A stretch of DNA of 64,000 bases from Dethiothermospora halolimnae (GCF_037577855.1 NZ_JBAKFX010000008.1:50655-114654), one strand, 5' to 3'. Shown: positions 1 through 8,288, counted from the first letter of the stretch. Program-made: numbers and translations. The notes: a model not told the origin generated them from the letters alone.

Positions 1-614
1 AGATTAAGGGCTTTTATATCTGCACTAACACCTAATTTATCACATATATCCTGCATATTTTCTATTATATATTCTGAACTTATTCTATGAAAGTCAAATC
101 GTTGACATCTGGATCTAATAGTAGCAGGTAACTTTTGAGGTTCAGTTGTGGCTAATATAAATATTAAATGCTTTGGAGGTTCTTCTAATGTTTTTAATAG
201 GGCATTAAATGCCCCTTTAGATAGCATATGAACCTCGTCTATTATATATACTTTATATCTTCCCTTTGAAGGGGGATATTTAACCTTCTCCCTTAATTCT
301 CTAATATCATCTACACTATTATTTGAAGCTGCATCCATCTCTACTACGTCCATTATACTATTATCAAGTATCCCTTTACAAACTTCACAATCATTACAAG
401 GATTCCCATCTTCATTATTTAGACAGTTTACAGCCCTTGAGAATAATTTAGCCGTGGATGTCTTTCCTGTACCCCTAGTTCCTGTAAATAAATATGCATG
501 GGCTATATTGTCATTGATTATTTGATTTTTTAGAGTGGTTATAACGTGTTCTTGACCTAATAACTCTTCAAAATTTCTTGGTCTAAATCTTCTATATAAA
601 GATTGATATGCCAT
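1..614 (-). CDS. dnaX: DNA polymerase III subunit gamma/tau, 5' part (runs off the window)
   Basis: Clamp-loader ATPase of the replisome. I translated the minus strand from the ATG at 614. It opens MAYQSLYRRFRP and has the Walker A motif GTRGTGKTSTAK, four zinc-type cysteines (a CNxxxxxxPCNDCEVC-like knuckle), the Walker B/DExH-like stretch DEVHML, the ALLKTLEEPP helix and the sensor-1 region RSRCQRF. These are the classical features of the DnaX AAA+ domain. A ribosome binding site (AGGTGAT) precedes the ATG. Only about 204 codons are inside the window; the rest of the AAA+ module and the tau tail lie beyond base 1. The order tRNA-Ser, SRP RNA, dnaX on one strand is familiar in Firmicutes, but here a large sensor gene sits between. 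Confidence 0.97.
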   Translation of the reverse strand, partial: MAYQSLYRRFRPRNFEELLGQEHVITTLKNQIINDNIAHAYLFTGTRGTGKTSTAKLFSRAVNCLNNEDGNPCNDCEVCKGILDNSIMDVVEMDAASNNSVDDIRELREKVKYPPSKGRYKVYIIDEVHMLSKGAFNALLKTLEEPPKHLIFILATTEPQKLPATIRSRCQRFDFHRISSEYIIENMQDICDKLGVSADIKALN

Positions 615-677
615 AAAATCACCTACATTTTGTATAATATATTATTATATCAGAATATTAGAGGTTATACCAGAAGA

Positions 678-694
678 AGGGACCATAGGTCCCT
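678..694 (-). terminator. Hairpin terminator after the HD-GYP sensor gene
   Basis: A 7-bp perfect stem (AGGGACC / GGTCCCT, loop of three) lies just past the stop codon of the sensor gene and before dnaX. The T-rich tract is modest on the minus strand. The GGGACC...GGTCCC core recurs in other terminators of this window. Confidence 0.55.
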
Positions 695-698
695 AATT

Positions 699-3323
699 TT
701 AGATTTTTGTTGTTGCTATTTCTTTTATAGATTCTTTCTCTTCTTTAAATATCTTTATAACCACATCTACAACATCTGGATGAAACTGAGTCCCTTTATT
801 ATCCTGTAGCTCTTTTATTGCCACCTCAAAGTCCATAGCCTTTCTATAAGACCTACTTGATGTCATTGCATCAAAGGCATCGGCAACTCCAACTATACAT
901 GCCTCTATAGGGAGGGGCTCTATATTGTCTTCCTTGGGATATCCTTTCAGATCATATCTTTTATGGTGATACTTAATGGAATTCATTATTATGTTAGAAA
1001 ATCCTGTGTTCTCTAATATATTACTTCCTATTGTAGGATGTTTTGTTATGATTTCATACTCTTGGTCTGTTAATGCACCGGGCTTACCAAGTATTGTATC
1101 ACTTATTCCTATTTTCCCTATATCATGTAATATTCCTGCAAATTCTATTTCATCACAAAATTCATTGGAAAAACCCATATACCTAGATATTATTTTTGAA
1201 TATTTAGATACCCTTAAAGAATGTCCCTCTGTATATTTGTCCTTTGCTTCAACGGCAGCAGCCAATGTCTTTATGGTCTTTATATAACCCTCTTTTAAGT
1301 CTTGATAAAGGTTTATATTGTCTATTACCATTGCCATTTGATTAGAAAGGGATAAGGTAATATTTAACTCACTTTTTTCCACTGGTTCCTTAGTTGCTAT
1401 AAGCATTACCCCTAAAACTTCATTTCTATTTTTAATTGGGATTATATTTGCAAAATTAACTTTACTTTTTTTGCTAAAGAATCCTTTATTATATTTATTC
1501 ATTTTCTTTTTATCTTTTTTATTAAGTACAACTATCTTACCCTTTCTTACAGCTTCTCCTATCACATCTTCGTCTATACCTATATTATCTTCGCTTACTA
1601 TATTTGATAATTCTCCATAATGGGCTACTGGTTTAAGCTTGTTATTTTCCGTTAAAAGTCTAATGCTACATAATGGTATGTCTAGCATATTAACTATATC
1701 CCTAGTCATATTCTTAAGTAATGTCTCTAGGTCCATGGTGGAGTTTAGAGTTTTACTTATTTTATTAATTGTAGATAACTCATTATTTCTTCTTATTATT
1801 TCTTTTTCCATTATACTTCTATTTGTGACATCCCTTATAACACCCTGTATTGCAACCAATCTATTTGATTCATATATTCTATTTGTACTGATCTCTGTAA
1901 TAATCTCTTTTCCCTTTTTATTGACACATATAAATGGATAGTTTTTTAAATCCTCTTCCTTTATTTGTTCTAATAAATCGTAATTTAAATCTCCACATTT
2001 TCTAATAATTTCATTAAAATTTTTCCCTATTAACTGGTTTTTGCAATATCCCATCATATCATTTATCTTATCATTTAAAAATTCGATATTAAAATTATTA
2101 TCAATAACCCATACTATCTCATCCATATTCTCAATCAATGATCTATATCTACTTTCTGATTCGTTTAACTGGTCTGTTGTTGCTTCTAACTGTTCATATG
2201 ATGCCTCTAATTCTATATTCATCTCCTGTAGACTACTATTATTTTCAATTAGCTCCTTAGTTTTATCCCTTATGGTGGCAGCCATAGTATTAAATCCTTC
2301 AGCTAACTGACCAAACTCATCATTGTTATTAAGATTAATCTTATAATTATAGTTTCCATCTTGTATTTCCCTAGTTCCCTCTATTAATTTATCAAGGGAT
2401 CTGGAAAAAATTCTTGATACAATTATAGCTAATATCAGTGCTAATATTAATGTCAATACCAATGCTAGAGCTAGATATTTGTTGATCCTGTTTGTATTAC
2501 CATAAAAATACTCTTTAGGTGTTATAGATGCCACTTTCCATCTAATAGATGAAATAGTACTATGTATAGATATATATCCTTTTCCAATTTCAAATTCTTT
2601 CTGTCCATAGTTTCTAAACTTTATATAGTCTAAGAAACTCTTTACTTTTTCATCATCTTCTTTGGCTAATATATCTTTTCCAATGACCTTATATATTTTT
2701 TCTGTTGGTCCCACTAGATATGTACTGGAATCTTTAAGTGTATTTATATTTTTTATAGTGTCCACTATAGTTTCTACCTTAAAATCTGCTCCCACTACCC
2801 CTTGAAAGTTACCAGTATTATCATATATAGGGGTAGACAAAGTTATTACCTTCTCATTAGTAATCATATCCCTATAGGGTTGAGTCCATATGGGGCCTCC
2901 TGCTAGTTTTGCATTTCTATACCAGGGTCTATTTTTAGTATCCACCTTGGGATCAAATCCCTTAATAGAAAAATAATCTGTTCCATCCTCTAAGGCTATA
3001 TATAGATTTAAAAACTCTTTATTATTTAAAATTTGGGTATTTAAGTATTTTCTTAATCTATCTTTACTATTTTCACTTCCTATAATATCCTTTAAAAAGG
3101 AGTAATTATTAGAAGCAGTTTCCAATGTTTTTTCCTTATCTTGAAACCATATGTCTACTTTTTCCACTTCATGTTCTAATGATTTTGCTTTATCCCTAAT
3201 TGTGTTTTTAACTATTTCATCTTCAACCTTTAAGTTTATGCCTAATGCTATAATAATGGTAGGTACCATGGCTATAACTACAAATATAGCGATTAGTTTT
3301 TTTCTGTAAGTATTAAATATCAT
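699..3323 (-). CDS. Membrane sensor: Cache, HAMP, PAS, GAF, HD-GYP (c-di-GMP phosphodiesterase type)
   Basis: Likely senses an extracellular ligand and hydrolyses cyclic di-GMP. Reading order: N-terminal membrane segment (about residues 9-29), double-Cache-like extracellular region (about 35-270, with the family-typical run RPWYRNA), second membrane segment (about 284-306), HAMP linker, a coiled coil, a PAS domain (about 395-510), a GAF domain (about 545-680) and a C-terminal HD-GYP domain. The last has HSLRVSKYSK, LHDIGKIGI, KHPTIG, and HHKRYDLKGYP, where K replaces the usual E of HHE. I chose the ATG at 3323 because AGGTG lies 7 bases upstream; an ATG at 3383 would add 20 residues, with a worse-placed site. 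It stands between SRP RNA and dnaX and may be partly reached by read-through from the SRP promoter. Confidence 0.88.
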   Translation of the reverse strand: MIFNTYRKKLIAIFVVIAMVPTIIIALGINLKVEDEIVKNTIRDKAKSLEHEVEKVDIWFQDKEKTLETASNNYSFLKDIIGSENSKDRLRKYLNTQILNNKEFLNLYIALEDGTDYFSIKGFDPKVDTKNRPWYRNAKLAGGPIWTQPYRDMITNEKVITLSTPIYDNTGNFQGVVGADFKVETIVDTIKNINTLKDSSTYLVGPTEKIYKVIGKDILAKEDDEKVKSFLDYIKFRNYGQKEFEIGKGYISIHSTISSIRWKVASITPKEYFYGNTNRINKYLALALVLTLILALILAIIVSRIFSRSLDKLIEGTREIQDGNYNYKINLNNNDEFGQLAEGFNTMAATIRDKTKELIENNSSLQEMNIELEASYEQLEATTDQLNESESRYRSLIENMDEIVWVIDNNFNIEFLNDKINDMMGYCKNQLIGKNFNEIIRKCGDLNYDLLEQIKEEDLKNYPFICVNKKGKEIITEISTNRIYESNRLVAIQGVIRDVTNRSIMEKEIIRRNNELSTINKISKTLNSTMDLETLLKNMTRDIVNMLDIPLCSIRLLTENNKLKPVAHYGELSNIVSEDNIGIDEDVIGEAVRKGKIVVLNKKDKKKMNKYNKGFFSKKSKVNFANIIPIKNRNEVLGVMLIATKEPVEKSELNITLSLSNQMAMVIDNINLYQDLKEGYIKTIKTLAAAVEAKDKYTEGHSLRVSKYSKIISRYMGFSNEFCDEIEFAGILHDIGKIGISDTILGKPGALTDQEYEIITKHPTIGSNILENTGFSNIIMNSIKYHHKRYDLKGYPKEDNIEPLPIEACIVGVADAFDAMTSSRSYRKAMDFEVAIKELQDNKGTQFHPDVVDVVIKIFKEEKESIKEIATTKI

Positions 3324-3412
3324 ATTAGCACCTGCCAATTCTGTGGATTTATAAACTTCTATTATTGTCTTATTATTCGACATAAATTTTATAATCCCTT
3401 TTTATTGTATAA

Positions 3413-3447
3413 AAATAAGACCACGAAATATTTCGTGGTCTTATTTT
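3413..3447 (-). terminator. Terminator of the SRP RNA transcript
   Basis: A strong inverted repeat (AAGACCACGAAA with its complement) flanked by A-rich and T-rich tracts directly follows the 3' end of the SRP RNA on the minus strand. Confidence 0.85.
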
Positions 3448-3450
3448 TAA

Positions 3451-3719
3451 GCCGTGCACCAATCTCGACTTACGGTTCCCAGCGTTACCTAAGCAGTTAG
3501 CTCAAATCAGGCACCCCCACGGCACACGAGAGAGTCCACTTACCGCTGCTTCCTTCCGGACCTGACGGGGTTCATGGGTTCCCGTTGCGCAGGACCCAAT
3601 CGTCAGCGCCACTTACTTAGGGCAGACCTAAAAACTATAAGCCTCAATATGGTGTTCGACCCTGCTATAGCGGATTGCAGGTTACAAGGCACCGCTACCT
3701 CCCCGTCTAGCACGGCAAA
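3451..3719 (-). ncRNA. ffs: Signal recognition particle RNA, long Bacillus/Clostridium type
   Basis: Minus-strand sequence of about 269 nt. It starts GTTTGCCGTGCTAGACGGGG, carries the universally conserved domain IV core GTCAGGTCCGGAAGGAAGCA near 3546-3570, and ends with GGTGCACGGC, which pairs with the 5' GCCGTGC to close the molecule. The length and the 5' GGGGAGGTAGCGGTGCC Alu-domain hairpins match the 6S-like SRP RNA (scRNA) of Firmicutes rather than the short 4.5S form of enterobacteria. It is transcribed with the upstream tRNA-Ser and ends at the hairpin at 3413-3447. Confidence 0.97.
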
Positions 3720-3727
3720 CTTACTAT

Positions 3728-3822
3728 TGGCGGAGAGAGAGGGATTTGAACCCTCGAGACGGTGCAAAACCGCCTACCCGCTTTCCAGGCGAGCGCCTTC
3801 AGCCAGACTCAGCCATCTCTCC
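3728..3822 (-). tRNA. tRNA-Ser, anticodon GGA
   Basis: A class II tRNA with a long variable arm on the minus strand. The acceptor stem is GGAGAGA / TCTCTCC. The anticodon loop CTGGAAA sits on a 5-bp stem CTCGC / GCGGG and gives anticodon GGA, which reads UCU and UCC. The T-loop is GGTTCAAATCC. The discriminator base is G and the 3' CCA is encoded (3728-3730). It lies 8 bases upstream of the SRP RNA and shares its promoter. Confidence 0.97.
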
Positions 3823-3857
3823 GTAAAATGTTTTTTATTTGTGTGTTACAAATATAT

Positions 3858-3886
3858 ATTATACAGAAATTATATCATTATGTCAA
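3858..3886 (-). promoter_or_regulatory. Consensus housekeeping promoter for tRNA-Ser and SRP RNA
   Basis: On the minus strand: TTGACA (3886-3881), a 17-base spacer, then TATAAT (3863-3858). This is a perfect sigma-A promoter, about 35 bases before the tRNA 5' end. Confidence 0.92.
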
Positions 3887-3983
3887 CTATATTCCATTGG
3901 TAATTTTTGTAATAGTTTAATTTATTTGTTTTTCCCAACGGATATCTATTATATATGTTAAATGATATTTTGTCAAATTTGTT

Positions 3984-4118
3984 TTAATTGATAATTGACA
4001 ATTGACAGTTGACAATTAAATGTGATTTTACTCACTTTGTTCGTAAAATACTATATACAAATCGGCTAAAGCCGATTTGTATATTAACTGTCCATTGTCC
4101 ACTGTCAATTGTCAATTT
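3984..4118. repeat. Palindromic intergenic element, family A, copy 1
   Basis: About 135 bp with ends made of TTGACAATTGACAGTTGACA-like short repeats. These are inverted at the other end as CTGTCCATTGTCCACTGTCA. The core TTTTACTCACTTTGTTCGTA is followed by a palindrome CAAATCGGCTAAAGCCGATTTG. A second copy with the same layout lies at 34212-34346. It resembles a non-coding MITE/REP-like element; no gene is visible in it. Confidence 0.8.
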
Positions 4119-4140
4119 TTTTAAACCTGCATACACAGAT

Positions 4141-4575
4141 CTACTTATCCTTCTTAACGTATTCCATTATAGTCTTTATTATTTGGGTTACTATCGATAT
4201 GTAAGTACTTACACCCTCTGTACTTTCCTTTACCGTGGAAACAGTCTTTTCAACGCTGTCTCCCACATTATTTACGGTTTTATTTACCTTTTTAACACTC
4301 CCCTTTACATCTCCTGTTATGTCCGTTACGTCGTCGATGATATAGGGTAAAAATTCATCTACATTTTTAGTTATATTGTCCACATTTTCAGAAATGTCCG
4401 GTAAACAATTCATAGTTTCTGTAAGGGATTCTTTGTTTTCTTCTATTATTTCATTTACATTCTTTAGTACACTAAATAATTTTTTTATCATCATTATTAA
4501 GTATATTCCTAAGACAACTGCCACGATGAATAGTATAATAAGGCCTAAATCCCCAAGAGTAATCGTAGTATCCAT
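4141..4575 (-). CDS. DUF948-like membrane-anchored coiled-coil protein
   Basis: 144 residues. A single N-terminal membrane segment (about residues 10-31) is followed by a long hydrophilic, probably helical tail. The tail has repeated V-x-x-I/V-T-x-x-V spacing (DNITKNVDEF, DVTDITGDVKGS, NKTVNNVGDSVEKTV). This is the look of DUF948-type proteins, which are often encoded next to YtxH-type proteins, as here (17-base gap). The role is unknown in general; an envelope or stress association is commonly inferred. It is the last gene of the two-gene unit before the palindromic element. Confidence 0.6.
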   Translation of the reverse strand: MDTTITLGDLGLIILFIVAVVLGIYLIMMIKKLFSVLKNVNEIIEENKESLTETMNCLPDISENVDNITKNVDEFLPYIIDDVTDITGDVKGSVKKVNKTVNNVGDSVEKTVSTVKESTEGVSTYISIVTQIIKTIMEYVKKDK

Positions 4576-4592
4576 AATGCCCTCCTAGAGTT

Positions 4593-4952
4593 TTATTTGT
4601 TTTCTTCTTTTATATCTTCCTTTATTTCTTCTTTAGCTTCCTTTACATCTTTTTTTACCTTTTTTCTTTTTTGTTTTATGTCTTTAACAGATTTTTTGAT
4701 ATTATCTTTAAGTTCATTTTTCTTTTCATTTAAATTATCAATACCTTGCTTAGCACTATCCTTTGCCTCTCCAGCTTTATTCTTTATATCTTCTCTTGTT
4801 TCTTTACCTGCCTTAGGCGCAAATAAAACCCCAGCAGCGGCTCCTAGTATTGACCCTATAGCTGTGCCTGCAGCAACCTTTTTCGCCGTCTTCTTTTTTT
4901 GTTCCTTTTCTTTTTGTCTTTTCTTATCTTCAATCATATTTTTTATAAACAT
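4593..4952 (-). CDS. YtxH-type small envelope/stress protein
   Basis: 119 residues. After a lysine-rich start there is a short hydrophobic, glycine- and alanine-rich stretch (AAGTAIGSILGAAAGVLFAP) followed directly by KAGKETR, the diagnostic junction of the YtxH family. The rest is a highly charged helix rich in K, E and D. The ribosome binding site AAAGGAGG lies upstream. It is probably co-transcribed with the DUF948-like gene downstream. YtxH proteins are linked to general stress in Bacillus; the mechanism is not known. Confidence 0.75.
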   Translation of the reverse strand: MFIKNMIEDKKRQKEKEQKKKTAKKVAAGTAIGSILGAAAGVLFAPKAGKETREDIKNKAGEAKDSAKQGIDNLNEKKNELKDNIKKSVKDIKQKRKKVKKDVKEAKEEIKEDIKEENK

Positions 4953-5114
4953 CCATAGACCTCCTTTATATTTTTAAATTTAACCTATTATATCATTATA
5001 TTACTGTCTATTAAACATATATACCCCTATTTTATAATTTTTTAACAAATAATTTAAAACAAAGGTACCTTTGGCACTTCTTTGTTCAATGCAGAGATGA
5101 GGAGACAAAGGTCA

Positions 5115-5143
5115 TTGACAATATCTTTTATATTTTGTATAAT
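5115..5143 (+). promoter_or_regulatory. Consensus promoter of the riboflavin-transporter gene
   Basis: TTGACA (5115-5120), a 17-base spacer and TATAAT (5138-5143): a perfect sigma-A match. Transcription would start near 5150, giving a leader of roughly 107 bases before the ATG at 5257. Confidence 0.9.
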
Positions 5144-5191
5144 TACCGTAGAATATAATGGAAAAATGAATAGTATATATTTTAAGTATCA

Positions 5192-5233
5192 GGCCCGCTT
5201 GTTAAGAGTGTTATTCTTAACGGTGGGCCTTTT
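5192..5233 (+). terminator. Terminator-like hairpin in the leader of the RibU-like gene
   Basis: GGCCCGC...GTGGGCC encloses a second perfect stem GTTAAGA / TCTTAAC and is followed by TTTTAT. It lies between the consensus promoter and the ribosome binding site (AAAGGAGG), so it can act only as an attenuator. I found no FMN-riboswitch core upstream of it. Confidence 0.65.
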
Positions 5234-5256
5234 ATACTCTAAAAGGAGGTTTTTTT

Positions 5257-5820
5257 ATGAAAGCAAGTATAAAGACAACCTATAAGATTACATATGTATC
5301 CATATTGTCTTCTATAGCATTTTTAATAATGTTATTGGAATTTAATATACCTTTCTTCCCTCCATTCCTAAGACTTGATTTAAGTGAAGTTCCTGGGATT
5401 ATAGGTGGTCTTATTATGGGACCTAAGATAGGTGTATTAATAGTATTTATTAAAAATCTAATACATCTTGTTATAAGTAAAAATTTTGGTATAGGAGAGC
5501 TGGCTAATTTTGTAATAGGGGGTTCCTTAGTTTTTTCCCTAACATATACATATTTAAAGACCAAAAAACCTATTATATCTATTTTATTTTCTATTATAAT
5601 AATGGCTCTAACTTCAGTTTTAGTTAACCTATTTATTATTTTTCCTTTATATTCTAAGATTTTAGGTTTAACCGTGGATAAGATATTAGCTTTAGCATCA
5701 AAGTTTAATAGTAATGTAGATAATATAAAAACTTATTTTATCTACGTTATAGCACCCTTTAATCTAATAAAGGGCTTTATTGTAAGCTTAATATCTTTAT
5801 CTATATATAAACGATTATAA
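5257..5820 (+). CDS. ribU: ECF transporter S component, RibU-like (riboflavin)
   Basis: 187 residues and about six membrane segments, the standard size for an ECF substrate-binding S component. The run LDLSEVPGIIGGLIMGP followed by KNLIHLV corresponds to the conserved LDFSDIPALIG / KNLLHL region of RibU. The N-terminal TYVSILSSIAFLIML resembles the A-x3-A helix by which S components contact EcfT. No EcfA or EcfT genes are nearby, so it would use a shared energising module encoded elsewhere. A strong ribosome binding site (AAAGGAGG) and a leader with a terminator precede it, so control at the RNA level is likely. Another vitamin S component cannot be excluded. Confidence 0.78.
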   Translation: MKASIKTTYKITYVSILSSIAFLIMLLEFNIPFFPPFLRLDLSEVPGIIGGLIMGPKIGVLIVFIKNLIHLVISKNFGIGELANFVIGGSLVFSLTYTYLKTKKPIISILFSIIIMALTSVLVNLFIIFPLYSKILGLTVDKILALASKFNSNVDNIKTYFIYVIAPFNLIKGFIVSLISLSIYKRL

Positions 5821-5839
5821 AATTTAGGGGGTATTAAAA

Positions 5840-6373
5840 ATGAAAAACATTTCACTTTATGATGAGATTTTTGATGAGGTTACAGGGGAGGTTAAAAGGT
5901 TAAAGAAAAATGAAAATGATAAGATACTAAATTCTTTAACCCTTAAGTATGAAACTGATATTCCAAATCTAGAAAGAATGTGTTACATAATGGAGACAAC
6001 CCTTCTTAATAGGAAAAGGCCCGATGGAAAGATGTATGTAGGCTTTCAAAAGTTGTCTAGGGCAGAGGAGATATGGGATAGATTTTTAGATATTGCTGAA
6101 AATGTTGATAAAATATATGTTTTTGGAGAAAATGATAGAGCTTTAACTCCCCATAAAAATATAAAGTTTATACATTTACCTAAAAATCATAAGTTAATTA
6201 GGGAATGGTTTTTAGTTATTAACTCCAGTTTATATAAGTCAATGATGGTGGCTTATGATTTAGATGGATTTGGAGTAAAACCTGTTGAAAAGGATAGAAA
6301 TTTTAAAGGCGCTAAGACTACCAAACCTGATCTTGTAAATAAATCTACTGAATTATTAGAAGCATTGGTTTAA
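5840..6373 (+). CDS. DICT sensory domain-containing protein
   Basis: 177 residues, soluble. The central part has the features of the DICT domain, a sensory module found with diguanylate-cyclase and two-component proteins: GFQKLSRAEEIWDRF, a strand with KIYVFGEND, the helix REWFLVINSS and the closing motif RNFKGAKTTKPDLV. Here the domain stands alone, without an output domain. It begins 19 bases after the RibU-like gene with its own ribosome binding site (TTAGGGGG), so the two are probably one transcript. A link to riboflavin or flavin sensing is only inference from position. Confidence 0.6.
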   Translation: MKNISLYDEIFDEVTGEVKRLKKNENDKILNSLTLKYETDIPNLERMCYIMETTLLNRKRPDGKMYVGFQKLSRAEEIWDRFLDIAENVDKIYVFGENDRALTPHKNIKFIHLPKNHKLIREWFLVINSSLYKSMMVAYDLDGFGVKPVEKDRNFKGAKTTKPDLVNKSTELLEALV

Positions 6374-6380
6374 ACAAATG

Positions 6381-6404
6381 GAGGGCCTTGGGCCCTTCTT
6401 TGTT
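6381..6404 (+). terminator. Terminator after the RibU/DICT unit
   Basis: AGGGCC TTG GGCCCT hairpin followed by TCTTTGTTT, seven bases after the stop codon of the DICT-domain gene. Confidence 0.65.
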
Positions 6405-6521
6405 TGGTGCAAAGTGCAAAGTACAGAGCGGTCTGGACTAAATATAATTTAATCCTTCATATATAAATCCTTTCATTAATAAATATAGTAATAGTATTAT
6501 AACTTCCCTAGGAGGAATACT

Positions 6522-7850
6522 ATGAAAAAAATAATTAAGTTTATGATAATAATCTTATTTGTATATTTATTAATATCAAAATCCTATCTATATACTGCCA
6601 CAATAAGTAGAGATACCCCTAATGATAATATAAAAGAATTAAAGTTAGAAAATAATAAACTGGAGAAAATATTTAATTATATGTTTCCAAGTGAAGATAA
6701 GGCCATATATGTAGATAAATTTAGAAATACAGATAGTTTTGCTGAAACCCCAATACCTAAAATTTTAAATGATGGAATAGAGATACCCTTTGATATTATA
6801 TATTATAATCCCGAATATTTACGCCCTATATATGATTATAAGTGGAGGGATTTATTCTTTAGAAACTGGCTATATCTACCGCAAAAAATATCAGAGGCCA
6901 GACATAAACTTTTTATATTTCCCCAAGGGGCCAGTGGAAATTTTGATTTTACCGCTTCTTTAGGTTTCAATGAAAAGGTACATATAGACTTTTTAAATTA
7001 TGCCAATTTATTAGTCTATGACTTTGATGTCCATAATGTAAAAAAAATAGATAATGAAATACTATTAATAGGTAAGCCTTCTAGAAATGAAGTCCAAGTT
7101 GTGGCAATCCATATAAATGATATATTATCAAAAGATAAAAGTACTGATGACTTTCTTTTTAGGTTAACCACAGAAGGGGGATACGAAATAGATTATCTAT
7201 ATAGTTCCTATGGTAACCCCCAATATGGTAAAAAAGAGATTACAAAACCAGATTCTATATCAATTCCCAATAAAGAAAATAATTTAGAACAACTAAAAGA
7301 AGAAAATAAAAAATTAAAAGAGAAATTATCTAAATATATCCCCATGGAAAATAAGAACCTATATGCAGATAAGTGTACTAATGGTGATAATAATATCCCC
7401 GATTTAGAATATATGCTAGATAAAGGAGAAAGTATCAATCTAACCTTTAATTATAGATCTAAAGACTATAATCGCCCACTATATCATCCATATTGGAAGA
7501 AAAACTATACCAAAGGAGTAGTCTTTTTACCTAAAAAAATTTGCGAAAACCTTTATAATATATTTAAAATTCCCAGTGATCCTAAAAAACAGGCTAAACT
7601 ATTTAATAGCCTAGCTTTCTTTGAAAATTATAATGATATAGATGAAGATAAAATTGGTTTTCTCGTATATAACTTTAATATAGAAAAGGGAGTTGTATAT
7701 GATAATAATATTATATTTTTAGGCACCCCATCAAGGACTGGGGCACAAATGGTTTCCTTTAGTAGAGAGATGTTAACTAGAAGTAGTTATAGTATTAGTT
7801 TATCGAGTCCTGATTTTAATGAAGTTGGGTTTATTGGTATTGAGTTTTAG
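6522..7850 (+). CDS. Exported protein of unknown function with an internal duplication
   Basis: 442 residues. An N-terminal hydrophobic segment (about 4-24) looks like a signal anchor. The rest is two homologous halves of about 190 residues each. Each begins with a leucine/lysine coiled coil (LKLENNKLEKIFNYM, LKEENKKLKEKLSKYI), then YVDK/YADK, RPIYDYKW/RPLYHPYW, LYLPQKI/VFLPKKI, LLVYDFDV/FLVYNFNI, and LLIGKPSR/FLGTPSR followed by a Q-V/M-V core. I do not recognise a family. A strong AGGAGG site precedes the ATG. It probably forms its own unit; a decayed transposase lies downstream. Confidence 0.75.
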   Translation: MKKIIKFMIIILFVYLLISKSYLYTATISRDTPNDNIKELKLENNKLEKIFNYMFPSEDKAIYVDKFRNTDSFAETPIPKILNDGIEIPFDIIYYNPEYLRPIYDYKWRDLFFRNWLYLPQKISEARHKLFIFPQGASGNFDFTASLGFNEKVHIDFLNYANLLVYDFDVHNVKKIDNEILLIGKPSRNEVQVVAIHINDILSKDKSTDDFLFRLTTEGGYEIDYLYSSYGNPQYGKKEITKPDSISIPNKENNLEQLKEENKKLKEKLSKYIPMENKNLYADKCTNGDNNIPDLEYMLDKGESINLTFNYRSKDYNRPLYHPYWKKNYTKGVVFLPKKICENLYNIFKIPSDPKKQAKLFNSLAFFENYNDIDEDKIGFLVYNFNIEKGVVYDNNIIFLGTPSRTGAQMVSFSREMLTRSSYSISLSSPDFNEVGFIGIEF

Positions 7851-7939
7851 AAAAACACTTTATTTTTCTTAGATAGGTTGACCCTCAGTTTTGGTCATCC
7901 TAGTATTATCAGAAGAATAGTTACAAATTGATTAGTCCT

Positions 7940-8160
7940 CTATGTATTGTCTGCATATCTAGCTACTCCATTATAAGAGCTAAAAGATGTTATGGTACCA
8001 ATTTCAGCAAGAGTACCACTACTGATAATAGGCCCGATACCTGGTATAAAAATAAGAGAGTTATATTCAGTAGTATTGTTACCTTTAATGGTCTTTTTCA
8101 ATAGCTTTATCGATTGTTTTTACTTCATTTTCTAAAGCTTTAATAATATTGAAGAAAGAT
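7940..8160 (-). pseudogene. Remnant of an IS110-family transposase (C-terminal part)
   Basis: On the minus strand one frame reads NSLIFIPGIGPIISSGT followed by LAEIGTITSFSSYNGVARYA before a stop at 7940-7942. This is the helix-hairpin-helix-like IPGIGP and the FxSxxxLAAYAG region of the IS110/IS1111 transposase C-terminal domain. Upstream, in a different frame, ALENEVKTIDKAIEK gives the preceding coiled-coil helix, so there is at least one frameshift. The N-terminal DEDD catalytic domain is missing. It is a dead fragment; no ends can be defined. Confidence 0.75.
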
Positions 8161-8288
8161 ACAACTGGTACATTTAAAGGTTCGTATAGTATTTTCTTTT
8201 AAAATTTTCCCTTGACATATTACCAAGTTGCTTTTTTTACATTTATGTTATAATGATCAAGTATATTTATAACTTTTTTAACGTAAAA

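Noticed and set aside
3574..3903. Plus-strand reading frame of 109 codons
   Set aside because: It lies on the opposite strand of the SRP RNA and tRNA-Ser genes; its sequence is explained by those RNAs.
8215..8262. Plus-strand TTGACA and TATAAT pair
   Set aside because: The spacing of about 31 bases is far from 17, and no gene follows on the plus strand.
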